DNA from: Artocarpus heterophyllus
Lineage: Eukaryota > Streptophyta > Magnoliopsida > Rosales > Moraceae
Assembly: GCA_025403435.1 (NCBI GenBank)
Contig: CM046348.1
Span: 33,910,052 to 33,974,051 of the forward strand
Reading direction: 5' to 3'
Length of the DNA: 64,000 nt
Translations under genes and position numbers: made by a program
The notes under the pieces: model-generated
The model's database searches: none
Seen by the model: only the letters and a program-made list of their open reading frames with translations
Told to the model about the DNA's origin: nothing
In this document: one piece after another, positions 45,088 through 57,600 of the stretch
Layout: every line of letters starts with the position of its first letter
Numbering within the stretch: position 1 is the first letter of the stretch

Positions 45088-48000
45088 ATGGCACCTAGAA
45101 GTCGTTCAATAGCTGACGCCGAGTTCAAAAATGATGAGGGCATGATGAGGTCTATGTTTGCGGCTTTCCGGCAGATGGCAGCCAGGGCTAGACCGGACGA
45201 TTTTGATGTTGGTCGTCGGCATAAGTACTTTAAGGAATTTTGGCATGCGTCTATTCTGACTTTTGATGGTAATGGGGATCCATAGTTGACAGAATATTGG
45301 CTAGATTCGATCATGAAGCATTTGGATACCATTGGTATGCCTGATGAGTATCGTGTGGAGTTTACTGCATATAAGCTCGAGGGTGGTGCTAACACTTGGT
45401 GGAAACAAGCTAAGCGTTTGGAACGCGGTGGTGATATCAGTTGGGACAGATTTGAGGAGCTGTTTTATGATCGATATTTTCTGCAGGGGTATAGAGATCA
45501 GAAGGCAGCTGAGTTCTACAGGTCGCAGCAAGGTGATTTGTCAGTTCGGGAATATGAGGCAAGATTTAATGAGTTGGCCAGGTTTGCTCCATCAGCTGTG
45601 GCATCGGAGCGTGAGAAGTGCATTAAGTTTCAGGAAGGACTCAAGGCTCCTATTTGGCGACAGTTGGTTGCTTTGCGACTTAGGAGTTTTGGAGAGCTTG
45701 TGTCATCAGCAATATCAATGGAAAATGACTATGCGTAGTATTGTGAGGATCAAACAAAAGCTTCAGGAGGATTGTAGAGGAGCGATAGGAAGAGCACCAG
45801 TAGCCGTTCAACTCCGAGGAAGAGCAAGCAGGGTGGCGCGAACAGTGGTAGCAGCAGTTCATCTGGTAGCGGGCGCAACAATCCCTACAGCTTCCATTGT
45901 CATTTCTGTCAGCAGCCCGGACACATCAAGATGAATTGCCCAATTAGGAGTGCCCGTCTTGGATCTCAGACCAAAGAGGATGCCAGTTGTCAGTCTCCAC
46001 CTCAGACCCTACCTCCGCCTCAACAGTATCCACAGTTGCAGTATCCCCAGTTCTCTCCTCAGTAGTTTTCATATCCGGTACAAGGGCAGCAGCCGCAGCA
46101 TTTCCAACGTAGCATCCCTCAGTATCGAGCGCCGAGTACAACTAGTGTGCAGTCGTTTCCATCCAAGCAGCATCGGCAGAATAATCTCGGACCCAGCAAT
46201 GTTGGTAGAGGAAAAGGAAAGGCACCAGTGCAGGTTCATGCAATGGCATCTGGAGGTTCAGATTCTCATGTTGGTAACGCGGTTGTCGATGGTACGATCT
46301 TAGTTTCTCGATCCTTAGCTCACGTTTTATTTGATACAGGTGCCTCTCATTCTCTCATTTTGAGTTCTTTTATACATGCCTTGGGATTAGAGATGGAAGA
46401 GTTTAATGAACCCCTAGTCATAACTTCTCCCTTGGGGCGGGTGTGTATGAATTGTGTATGTAAATCTTGTAAAATAAAGATTGGGGATGAGATTTTGAAA
46501 AGTGATTTGTTTATACTCCCCATGAGCTCATATGATGTAATTCTAGGAATGGACTGGTTGTCTAGATATAATGCAGTTGTGGACTGCCAACTTAGAAAGG
46601 TAACCCTAGTGTCTAATAAGGGGACGATGATCACTTACCAGGGTGGTGGTGATTGGTTAATGAGTGAGCGTCTCATGAAGTCGTGTCTAGGAGGGCGAAG
46701 GAATCTAGGTTGTTGTGCTTTTCTTGTGAACCTAGAGTGCAAGCCCTATGCTTTGAGTGGAAGTGTAACGATTCTGATGGTTGATGAGTTCGAGGATGTC
46801 TTCCCCGACGAGTTGCCAAGATTACCACCGCATCGGGAAATCGAGTTTGGTATTGAATTGTTTCCGAGGACAGCACCGATTTCTATAGCACCTTATCAGA
46901 TGGCGTCGACAGAAATGAAAGAATTAAGGAAGCAACTTCAGGAGCTTGCTGATAAAGGGTATATTCGAAATAGCACATCTCCGTAGGGAGCACCGGTTTT
47001 GTTTGCTAAGAAACATGATGGGACTCTCAGGTTGTGTGTAGATTATCGACAGCTGAATCATGTTACAATGAAAAATAAGTATCCCTTGCCTAGGATCAAC
47101 GAGTTGTTTGATCAGTTGGGAGGTTCGCGGTACTTCTCAAAGATTGATTTGCGTTCAGGGTACCATCAGCTCAGGATTAAGGAAGAGGATATTCCCAAGA
47201 CAGCTTTTAGGACTCGGTATGGACACTTTGAGTTTCTGGTTATGTCGTTTGGGTTGACGAATGCTCTGGTAGCTTTCATGGATTTGATGAACAGGATATT
47301 TAGGCCGTATCTGAATCAATTCATGATCGTGTTCATCGATGACATTCTAGTGTATTCTAAGACTTGGGAGGAGCATGAGCAGCATCTCCGTGTCATGCTT
47401 CAGACTCTGCAGGAGCACCAGTTGTATGCTAAATGGGAAAAGTGCGAGTTTTGGTTGACTGAGGTCAAGTTTCTGGGTCATGTCATCTCGGAGTATGGTA
47501 TTTCTGTGGATCCGTCCAAGATTGAAGCCATAGTGGAATGGGAACAACCAAGGAATGTGGCAGAGATTCGTAGCTTCTTAGGTCTTGTTGGTTATTACAG
47601 GAAATTTGTAAAGGATTTTTCGAAGATTGCAGCTCCATTGACGAGATTGATCAAGAAAAATGTCAGGTTTGAGTGGGATGAAGAATGTGAGCTTGCTTTT
47701 CTGAAATTGAAGAATCGGTTGACTTCAGCTCCAGTGTTGGTTATTCCTAGCAGTGACGAGCCGTATGAGGTTTACGCAGATGCTTCAGGGCGTGGACTTG
47801 GATACGTGTTGATGCAGCATGGATGCGTGGTTACGTACGGATCAAGACAGCTACGACCTCACGAGCAGAATTATCCTACTCATGACTTGGAGCTCGCGGC
47901 GGTGATTCACACGCTGAAGATTTGGAGGTGTTATTTGTATAGAGCGTCGTTTTAGGTCTTCTCCGATCATAAGAGTTTGAGGTATCTGTTCACTCAGAGG

Positions 48001-49674
48001 GATCTTAATTTGAGGCAGCATAGATGGATAGAGTATATGGAGGACTATGATTTTGCGTTGCAGTATCATCCTGGGAAAGCTAATGTGGTCGCGGATGCGC
48101 TTAGCAAGAAGTCTTCAGGAATTCTCGCTTGTTTGGCTTTTGAGGACTGGAGTAGGGATGCGACAGTGAGCGAGTATGGGCTACGGTGTCATGAAGACTA
48201 TGATCGAGTTTTGGTATATCATGTGGAGGAGACTCCAGCTCTTGTTCAGATGGTGAAGCAAAGTCAGTGGTAGGATCAGCATTTGCAGGGGATTTGGTTG
48301 CGAATTCAGAATGGAGAGTAGTTTGAAGAATGGAGCGTGCATGTAGATGGATCGTTATATTTTCGGGAGCGTCTTGCAGTTCCAGCTATTGCCGAGGTGA
48401 TGAAAGCCATTTTGGACGAAGCTCATAGGTCTCAGTTCGCTATTCATCCAGGGAGCACAAACATGTATCGCAATTTGAAGAGGCAATATTGGTGGAGAGG
48501 CATGAAGAAAGATGTTCGAGAGTACGTGGCCAAGTGTACGACGTGTCTTCAGGTGAAAGCCGAGCATCAAAAGCCTACAGATCAACTTCAGCCGCTTCCT
48601 ATTCCAGGGTGGAAATGGGAGCATGTGACGATGGAATTTCTCACAGGTTTACCAAGGACGGAGCAACGGCATGATGAAGTTTGGGTCGTGGTCGATAGGT
48701 TGACGAAATTGGCCCATTTCATTCTGTTTAGGTCGACATGTTCGAGGAAGATTCTTGGGGATTTGTATCTGCAGAACATTGTGAGATTGCATGGAGTTCC
48801 CTTGTCCATCACTTCTGATCGAGACACCAGGTTTAATGCTAAGTACTGGAGGAGTTTTCAGGAGGCTTTAGGTACGAATTTGAACTTCAGTACGGCGTTT
48901 CATCCTCAGACTGATGGGCAGTCTGAGCAGGTTATTCAGATTCTCAAGGATATGTTGCGTGCCTGTGCGTTAGACTTCGGCTGGAATTGGAAGCAATATT
49001 TGCATCTGGCGGAGTTCACATATAACAACAGTTATCAGGCAAGTATTAGTATGGCACCGTTTGAGGCATTGTATGGGCTACCGTGTCGGTCACCAGTGTG
49101 TTGGGCTGAGTCGGAAGACAGGGTTATTCTTGGGCCGGATGAGATCCGTGATAGCAACGAGAGAGTCGTTGTGATTCGAGATCGATTGAGGGCAGCTCAG
49201 AGTCGACAGAAGAGTTACGCGGATAGGAGACGTAGACCCTTAGAGTTCGCGGTTGGAGATTTCATTCTCTTGAAGGTATCGCCTCGTAAGGGAACTATGA
49301 GGTTCGGAGTGAGTGGGAAGCTCACGCCGAGGTATATTGGGCTGTTCAACATCACTCAGCGTGTTGGTATGGTTGCTTATCAGCTTGATCTTCCACCCGA
49401 ACTTTCTCATGTTCACGATGTGTTTCATGTGTCGATGCTTAGGAAGTGTTCGCCTGAGCAGGGTAAGAAAGTTTCATTTCACGATGTGCAGGTTCAGGAA
49501 GATACGACGTGCAAAGAAGTGCCGATTCAGATCATCGACCGAAAAGTAATTAATTTGCGTCGTCGTGAGATACCGTTGGTAAGGGTCGTGTGGCAGCATC
49601 ACGGGGTTGATGAAGCCACCTGGGAACTAGAGTCGAGTATGCGGGAATTATATCCGCATTTGTTTTGTTTCTGA
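45088..49674 (+). pseudogene. gag-pol of gypsy B, disabled
   Basis: Single frame of 4587 bp with no frameshift but eight premature stops: 45283, 45736, 45775, 46063, 46984, 47953, 48271 and 48319. Gag begins MAPRSRS. The CCHC knuckle is near 45899-45940, protease LFDTGAS near 46329, RT core FIDDILVYS near 47334, RNase H near 47780. The integrase HHCC and D,D(35)E residues remain recognisable from 48420 to about 48929. The C-terminal WELESSMRELYPHLFCF is intact. Seven of the eight stops are CAG-to-TAG relative to the sister copies. Confidence 0.9.
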
Positions 49675-49709
49675 AATGAGTCGTAAATTTTGAGGGCGAA
49701 ATTTTTTTT

Positions 49710-49722
49710 AGGGGTGGAGAGT
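49710..49722 (+). other. Polypurine tract of B
   Basis: AGGGGTGGAGAGT just before the 3' LTR. Confidence 0.75.
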
Positions 49723-51857
49723 TGTAACGCCCCGGAATTTAAAATGATGAATTAGTGTGCCATAATTAATGTTTCAACATTAATTTGATTATTTGGTTGA
49801 ATTTTAAATTTTTGGTTATTTTGTTAATTTGATGAATTCAAATGATTTCTTATTGTTTTAAAATGATGTTTTGAGTTTTAAAGCACAACAATTTGTAAAA
49901 TGTTAAAAATATTCTGTTTTACAAAACTGTGGGTGGCATTTGGTTTTCGCACAGTAAAATCGTCCACTGTTTCTCTCTATTTATTCTCTCTCCTCTCATT
50001 CTCTCTTCTCTCTCCTTCTCTTCCTCACCCGCAGTGAGATCCTCTCTCACTCACTCTCTTGGTTTCTCCTCTCTCCCTCATTTTCTCTCTCAAATTTTTG
50101 AATCAAAAGTCGAATCCAAGCTTCGGATTTGCAAGGAGGAAGCTCGGGAATGTGATTTGGCAACCGAAAATGCGGATTGAAGCTTCGATTCGAGGTTAGT
50201 TTTGAAATTTCTAAACTTTTTCCAAAATTTTCAATTTTGTGCATTTTTGAAATTTAAGTTCGTTTGAGCTTAGAAAACCTTTGATTTGAGTTAAATGAAC
50301 TTAGACCAACTAGAATCTAAGCTTAGATTGAAGAAAAACAGATTAGATTCAAGATTTTTCATTTTTCTCATTTTTCCATTTTTGGATTTTTGAGATTTTT
50401 GTGTTTGAATCTTGTTTAAATGAGTTCAAAAGTGTTCTAACGTGTTTTTCTATAATCTATGATTGTTTTCCATGCCTGAGATTTGAGAAAAACAAGTTAA
50501 AATCAAGATTTGGATTTTGGGAGATTGAAAACCCGTGGTTGGAATTTCTAGGTTTTCCCAGTTCGACAGGCCGAACTACGTGTTTGGCAGGCCGGATTCA
50601 AAGGATCGGCAGGCTGGAGTTCATCTGTCCGGCAGGCTGAACCTAGGAAATGTCTGGCCGATCAGACTTGGTTTTTGGCAGGCCGAACCGTACAGTTCGG
50701 CTGGCCGAAGCAAGGAGTCCGGCAGGCCGGTAGAGCCTAGGAAAAATTTTGTGATTTTTCACCCGTTTTCATTGTTTTGAACCCCGATTTAAATTCCAAT
50801 GTTGTAGAATGATTTTATAGATACAAATGGCACACTAGGACATCATGAAATGGTTTAGTAACATAGAATGTCTCAAACTAGATATTGATCGACTTAGTGT
50901 GTATCTAGGATCGTTCGTGGTTTCGCGGAGCTAACGTATAGCAGACCGGGATTACGGTGTGGGCACCGGCACGAGTATCGAGGTAGGACTTCTACCACAT
51001 TCCTTGGTAACCTAGTTTCAAAATGAGTTGGCTTTGAAAAGGATTTCTATTAAAATGTTTTCAATGGTTGTTTGAAAATGAATTTATCGGTTATATTTTA
51101 ATATACCGTGAACTGAAATGAACTTCATAATGAATGTAAATGACAATACTAGGTAAACGGGTTTTGAATGATGATGAAAATAAACACATAGGCATGATGC
51201 CATATCAAAGATCGGGTCGTGCAACGATCGACCTTAGGGGCAGGTCCCGAAACCCAGCTGGGCCACTACGGTGGTGATATCCTTATGGTTTGCCTAGGAA
51301 AATAAAATGATGTTTCTGGTCGACCTAATAAACTGTTTTAGGTAAGAACGATTTTATTTAAAATTTATTTATTTATTCAATGTTTCTTTTAAGTAATTTC
51401 TTGAATAATGAGATTTTCCTTTAAATTAAATAATTTATTAAAACATAGTCCTACTGAGCCTTTCGCTCACGTTTTATTTGTTTTAAACTTTCCCTTCTAG
51501 GTGGTTTCCCATTTAGGTTCGGAGAGGATTCAACGGACCGAACTCAGGAGCAATAGAAGGATTAGTAGATTTATTTGTATTATTTAATCAAGGCATGTAA
51601 TGTTTTCAACTTTCTTTGTGCTGGGACTGTGGTTGTATTATTATATTGTCAGTACAATGTGTGTGCACAAGTTGTGGGTCTGTGGGATCCATACTCGCTA
51701 TGTTTATTATTTATTATTTATTTTCATGCAATGGTTTTCTTGAAACTTTCACATTTTATATTTAATTCAACCCCTAAACTCTTGATTTTTAATTAAACTC
51801 TCATTTGATTAATTTAAATGATCCACCACATCACCTCCCATACTCCGGGGCGTGATA
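49723..51857 (+). repeat. 3' LTR of gypsy B (2135 bp)
   Basis: TGTAACGCCCCGG...GTGATA; the terminal CA has become TA. A ~21-bp stretch near the start (TATTTAATGTTATTG region) is deleted relative to the 5' LTR. Array at 50562-50731, hairpin at 51675-51691. Followed by TSD TTATG (51858-51862). Confidence 0.9.
50562..50731 (+). repeat. Palindromic GC-rich array in 3' LTR of B
   Basis: About eight degenerate units, alignable with 25347-25515. Confidence 0.75.
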
Positions 51858-51957
51858 TTATGTATGTTTGATATCCTGATTTCAATTGCCTTCCCAACTG
51901 GGGTGGTGAGGGAGAAGAAAAGCGCCATTATTGTAACACTTGGGCCTTGAACTTTGC
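51858..51957 (-). pseudogene. ZIP pseudogene, 5' part of exon 3
   Basis: The minus strand begins after TAG at 51958-51960 with GCAAAGTTCAAGG, matching exon 3 of the intact gene. A one-base deletion near 51938 breaks the frame. [12 protein letters not shown] is then intact, followed by substitutions up to the gypsy B insertion. With one TSD copy removed the sequence joins 24466 seamlessly. Confidence 0.9.
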
Positions 51958-52413
51958 CTATATACAGCAAGAAGTGTTTGTTAGCCATAAATCAAATGTT
52001 CTGATCATTCATATTTGACATTGTTTGTTTGTTTGTTTTTGGACAACTTTTTGTTTTTCCCTCCATTATTATTGCATTCATTTGTTATTTAGAGATATCT
52101 ATTTTCAATTGTCATATATCCATAATTAACATGGTAGACCTGTACCCAATCTCAACACGTTATTTTTGGGTCTCTAACATTAGCACAATAATGTGGAAGG
52201 CAATAATTCCTCTATTGCGTAAAACATTTAGTGTTATTATCACAAACATGCAAAAATGAAGAGAAAGGTTAATAATCCCAACATTTAAAATAAAAAGAAA
52301 AAAAAAACTTGCCGTCAATGTTTCTCAATATAAATGCAAATTGGCTGGCTTTAATAATTCAGAATAAGTTTTAGCATACCAACTTTTTTAGCATAGACAA
52401 TTGAAAAACGTCG
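51958..52413 (-). other. ZIP pseudogene, 3' part of intron 2
   Basis: The minus strand is alignable with intron 2 of the intact gene, for example the block at 52100-52185 with 23010-23085. The open frame at 52029-52259 on the plus strand is an intron shadow. Confidence 0.75.
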
Positions 52414-52418
52414 TTACC
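52414..52418. repeat. Left TSD of gypsy A3 (TTACC)
   Basis: Identical to 61490-61494. Confidence 0.9.
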
Positions 52419-54581
52419 TGTAACGTCCTGAAATTTATTTAATGTTAAGTGTAATATAAATGATGAATTAGTGTACCATAATTAAAGTTTTAACATTTAT
52501 TAGACTATTTGGTTGGATTTTTTTGAATTTTTGGTTGTTTTGTTAAATTAATGAATTCGAAGGATTTCTTATTGTTTTAAAATGATGTTTTGAGTTTTAA
52601 AACACAACAATTTGTAAAATGTTAAAAATACTCCATTTTGCAAAACCGTAGACGGCACATGGTTTTCGCACAGTAAAACCGCCCACCGATTTTCTCTATT
52701 TATTTCCTTCCTTCCTCTCTCTCTCCTCACTCTCCCGTGACATTCTCTCTCTCCTCTCTCTCTCTCTCGACAGCTCTCTTTCTCTCTCAATTCTCTCTCA
52801 AATTTTGAACTCCATTTCGAATCCAAGCTTCGGGATAGCAAGGAGGAAGCTCGGGGACGTGATTCGGCAACCGAGAACGCGGATTGAAGCTTCGATTCGA
52901 GGTTAAATTCAAAATTTCTAAACTTTTTACAAAATTTTCAATTTTGTGTGTTTTTGAAATCTAAGTTTGTTTTAGCTTAGAAAACCGTGGATTTGTGTTA
53001 AATGAGCTTAGAACAAATAGAATCTAAGCCTAGATTGAAGAAAAACGGATTGGATTCAAGATTTTTCATTTTTCTCCTCTTTTTCTCATTTTCAGATTTT
53101 TGAGGATTTTGAGTTTAAATGTTGTTTAAATGATTCCAAACATGTTCTAGAATGTTTTTCTATCAACTATAGTTGTTTTTCATGCCTGGGATTTGAGAAA
53201 AACAGGTTAGAAACAAGATTTGGATTTTGGGGATCGAGAAACCCGTGGCTGGGATTTCTGGGTTTTCCCAGTTTGGCAGGCCGAAGTTCATGTTCGGCAG
53301 GCCGGAGTGATGATCGGCAGGCCGGTGTTCTTCCGACCGGCAGGCCGAATCTGGGGAAATGTTCGGCAGGCCGAACCTTGTTTCCGGCAGGCCGAACTGT
53401 GCAGCTCGGCAGGCCGAAGTAGAGCGTCCGGCAGGCCGACCGAGGCATGGAAAATTTTTGTGATTTTTACCCGTTTTCACTGTTTTGAACCCTGATTTAA
53501 ATCCCAACCTTATAGGATGATTTTAAAGGTACAAATGGCACACTAGGACATCATGAAATGATTTAGTAACATAGAATGTCTCGAACTAGATATTGATCGA
53601 CTTAGTTTGTATCTAGGATCGTTCGTGGTTCCGTGGAGCTAACGTATAGCGGACCGGGATTACGGTGTGGGATACCGGCACGAGTATTGAGGTAGGACTT
53701 CTATCCTATTTCTTTGATAGCCTGGTTTTGAAATGATTTGGCTTTGAAAAGGATTTCTATCCAAAATGTTTTCAACGGTTGTTTGAAAATGGTTTTATCG
53801 GTTATATTTTAATATACCGTTAACTGAAATGAATTTCATAATAAATGTAATTGACAACACTCGGTAATTGGGTTTTGAATGATAATGATAATAAACACAT
53901 GGGCATGATGCCATATCAGAGATCGGGTCGTGTAGCGATCGACCTTGGGGGCAGGTCCCGAAACCCAGTTGGGCCACTACGGTGGTGATTTCATGGTTTG
54001 CCTAGGTAAAAGTAAATTGGTGTTTTGATTTGACGAGTAGACTGTTCTGTGTCAGGACGGTTCTACTCAAATTGTTTATCTATTTATTTATTTAAGTTTC
54101 CTTTGAATAACTTCTAATAATGCTGTGTTCCTTTGCGTTAAACTATTTTTATAAAACATAGTCCTACTGAGCCTTTCGCTCACGTTTTATCTGTTTTAAA
54201 TTTGCCCTAGGTGGTTTCCCCTTTAGGTTTGGAAAAGATTCTTCGGACCGAACTCAGGAGCAATAGGAGAATTTATTTATATTCTGTATTATTAATCAAG
54301 GCATGTAAGACTTAACCATATTTGTACTTGGGCTGTAATTGTATTTATGATATTGTCAGATCCATGTGTGTGCACAAGTTGTGGGTTGTGGAACCCATAT
54401 TCGCGGTTTTTATTTAATTTTTATTACCTACTTAATATTTATAAATTCGTTTATCAAATGTGGTGGAAAATCTCTTCATTTCTTACTTAATTGGATTCTT
54501 AAACACTTAATTTTAATTAAATTCTCTTTTAATTAATCTAAATATTCCGCCACGTCACCTCCCGTACGCCGGGGCGTGACA
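52419..54581 (+). repeat. 5' LTR of gypsy A3 (2163 bp)
   Basis: TGTAACG...GTGACA. Array 53272-53441, hairpin 54382-54397. Confidence 0.94.
53272..53441 (+). repeat. Palindromic GC-rich array in 5' LTR of A3
   Basis: Eight to nine units, 170 bp. Confidence 0.85.
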
Positions 54582-54584
54582 GAA

Positions 54585-54596
54585 TGGTATCAGAGC
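54585..54596 (+). other. Primer-binding site of A3
   Basis: TGGTATCAGAGC, three bases after the 5' LTR. Confidence 0.85.
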
Positions 54597-54685
54597 TCAA
54601 GGTTATGAACCTTGGGAATTGTGCACACATAGGTTTGACAATGAAATACCTCTGACAGTCCAAATTTTGTTTCAGAAGTGAGAGA

Positions 54686-57600
54686 ATGGCACCTAGACGT
54701 CGTTCGATTGCTGATGCCGAGTTTGGAAATGATGAGAGCATGATGAGGTCTATGTTTGCGGCTTTTCGGCAGATGGCAGCCAGGACTAGACCGGAAGACT
54801 CCAGTGTTGGTAGTCGGCATGCTTTCTTTAAGGAATTCCGGCCGGCGTCTATTTCAACTTTTGATGGCAATGGGGATCCGCAGTTAGCAGAGTATTGGTT
54901 GGATTCGATCTTGAAGCATCTTGATACCCTTGGTGTGCCTGAGGAGTATCGTGTGGAATTCGCGGCGTATAAGCTCGAGGGTGGCGCCAACACCTGGTGG
55001 AAACAAACTAAGCGTCTGGAGCGCGGTGGCGATATTGGTTGGAACAAGTTCGAGGAGCTGTTCTATGATCGGTATTTTCCGCAGGGATATAGAGACCAGA
55101 AGGCAGCTGAGTTTTATAGATTGCAGCAGGGTGATCTTTCAGTTCGGGAGTATGAGGCAAGATTTAACGAGTTGGCTAGGTTTGCTCCATCAGCTGTGGC
55201 ATCGGAGCGTGAGAAATGCATCAAGTTTCAGGAGGGACTCAAGGCTCCTATTCGGCAGTAGTTGGTTGCTCTACGGCTTAGGAGTTTCGGAGAGCTTGTG
55301 TCATCGACGATCTCCGTGGAGAATGATTACGTGCAGTATTGTGAGGACCGAGCCAAGGCTTCAGGAGGACCGCAGAGGAGTGGCAGGAAGAGCATTAGTA
55401 GTCGTCCAGCTCCGGGGAAAGGCAAGCAAGGCGGTGCGACCAGTGGTAGTAGCAGTTCGTCTGGCAGCGGGCGCAGCAATCCCTACAGCTTCCATTGTCA
55501 TTTCTGTCAGCAGCCCGGACACATCAAGAGGAATTGCCCGATTAGGAGTGCTCGTCTTGGATCTCAGACCGGGGAGGATGCCAGTCGTTCATCTCAGCCT
55601 CAGCCTCAGACCCTACCTCCGCCTCCGCAGTACCCGCAGTTGCAGTATCCGCAGTTTTCTCCTCAGCAATTCTCATATCCGGCACGGGGGCAGCAGCCGC
55701 AGTATTTTTAGCGCAGTGTTCCTCAGTATAGAGCGCCGAGTACAGGTAGTGTGCAGTCAACTCCATCTCAGCAGTATCGGCCGAGTAATCTAGGACCCAG
55801 TAATGTTGGTAGAGGAAAAGGGAAAGCGCCAATGCAGGTTCATGCAATGGCATCTGGAGGGTCAGATTCTCAGACTGGTAACGCGGTTGTCGATGGTATG
55901 ATTTTGGTTTCCAGATCCTTAGCTCGCGTTTTATTTGATACCGGTGCCTCTGATTCTCTCATTTCGAGTTCTTTTGTACATGCCTTGGGATTAGAAGTAG
56001 AAGAGTTTAATGAACCCCTAGTCATAACTTCTCCCTTGGGGCGGGTGTGTGTAAATTGTATGTGTAAATCTTGTAAAATAAAGATTGGGGATGAGATTTT
56101 GAAAAGTGATTTGATTGTACTCCCCACGAGCTCCTATGATGTGATCTTAGGGATGGACTGGTTGTCCAGGTATAGTGCAGTTGTGGACTGCCAACTTAGA
56201 AAAGTGACCCTAGTGTCTGATTGGGGGACGGTAATCACTTACCAGGGTGCTGGTGATTGGCTAATGAGTGAGCGCCTTATAAAGTCGTGTCTAGGAGGGC
56301 GAAGGAATCTAGGTTGTTGTGCTTTTCTTGCCAACCTGGATTGCGAGCCCTATGTTTCGAGTAGTAGTGTAGCGATTCCGGTGGTTGATGAGTACGTGGA
56401 TGTTTTTCCCGACGAGTTATCAGGGTTACCACCGCATCGGGAGATTGAGTTTGGTATCGAGTTGTTTCCAGGGACATCACCGATTTCTATGGCACCTTAT
56501 CGGATGGCGCCGGCAGAAATGAAGGAATTGAGGAAGCAACTTCAGGAGCTTGCTGATAAAGGGTATATTCGGAATAGCACATCTCCATGGGGAGCACCAG
56601 TTTTGTTCGCTAAGAAGCACGATGGGACTCTCAGGTTATGTGTGGATTATCGACAGCTGAATCGTGTTACGGTGAAGAACAAGTATCCTTTGCCTAGGAT
56701 TGATGAGCTATTTGATCAGTTGGGAGGTTCGCGATACTTCTCGAAGATTGATTTACGTTCAGGTTATCATCAGCTCAGGATCAAGGAAGAAGATATTCCC
56801 AAGACAGCTTTTAGGACTCGGTATGGGCACTTCGAGTTTCTAGTTATGTCTTTTGGGTTGACAAATGCTCCGGCAGCTTTTATGGATCTGATGAACAGGA
56901 TATTTAGGCCGTATCTGGATCAGTTTGTGATCGTGTTCATCGATGATATTCTTGTGTATTCTAAGACATGGGATGAGCATGAGCAGCATCTTCGGGTCGT
57001 GCTTCAGACTTTGCGGGAGCACCAGTTGTATGCTAAGAGGGAAAAGTGTGAGTTTTGGTTGACCGAGGTCAAGTTTCTGGGTCATGTCATCTTGGAGCAT
57101 GGTATTTCAGTGGATCCATCCAAGATTGAAGCTATATTGGAGTGGGAACAACCAAGGAATGTAGCGGAGATTCGTAGCTTCTTAGGTCTTGCTGGATATT
57201 ACAGGAAATTTGTAAAGGACTTTTCGAAGATTGCAGCTCCGTTGACGAGATTGATCAAGAAAAATGTCAGGTTTGAGTGGGATGAAGACTGTGAGTCTGC
57301 TTTTCAGGAATTGAAGAACCGGTTGACTTCAGCTCCAGTGTTGATTATTCCTAGCAGTGATGAGCCGTATGAGGTTTATGCTGATGCTTCAGGGCGCAGA
57401 CTTGGATGCGTGTTGATACAGCATGGACGTGTGGTTGCGTACGGATCGAGACAGCTGCGACCTCACGAGCGGAATTATCCTACTCATGATTTAGAGCTTG
57501 CGGCAGTGATCTACGCGCTGAAGATTTGGAGATGTTACTTGTATGGAGCATCGTTTCAGGTCTTCTCCGATCACAAGAGTTTGAGGTATTTGTTCACTCA

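Larger units (their letters stand above)
24467..51857 (+). mobile_element. Ty3/gypsy LTR retrotransposon B, split by a copia insertion, defective
   Basis: 5' LTR 24467-26642, primer site interrupted at 26654/44990, gag-pol 45088-49674, purine tract, 3' LTR 49723-51857, TSD TTATG. It is related to A1-A3 but clearly more diverged, in both LTR and coding region, and carries more stops, so it looks like the oldest gypsy in the window. It destroyed exon 3 of the inverted ZIP copy. Its own length without the nested insert is about 9.05 kb. Confidence 0.92.

Noticed and set aside
52029..52259. 76-codon plus-strand frame
   Set aside because: Antisense of pseudogene intron 2; its counterpart in the intact gene is also intronic (22932-23123).
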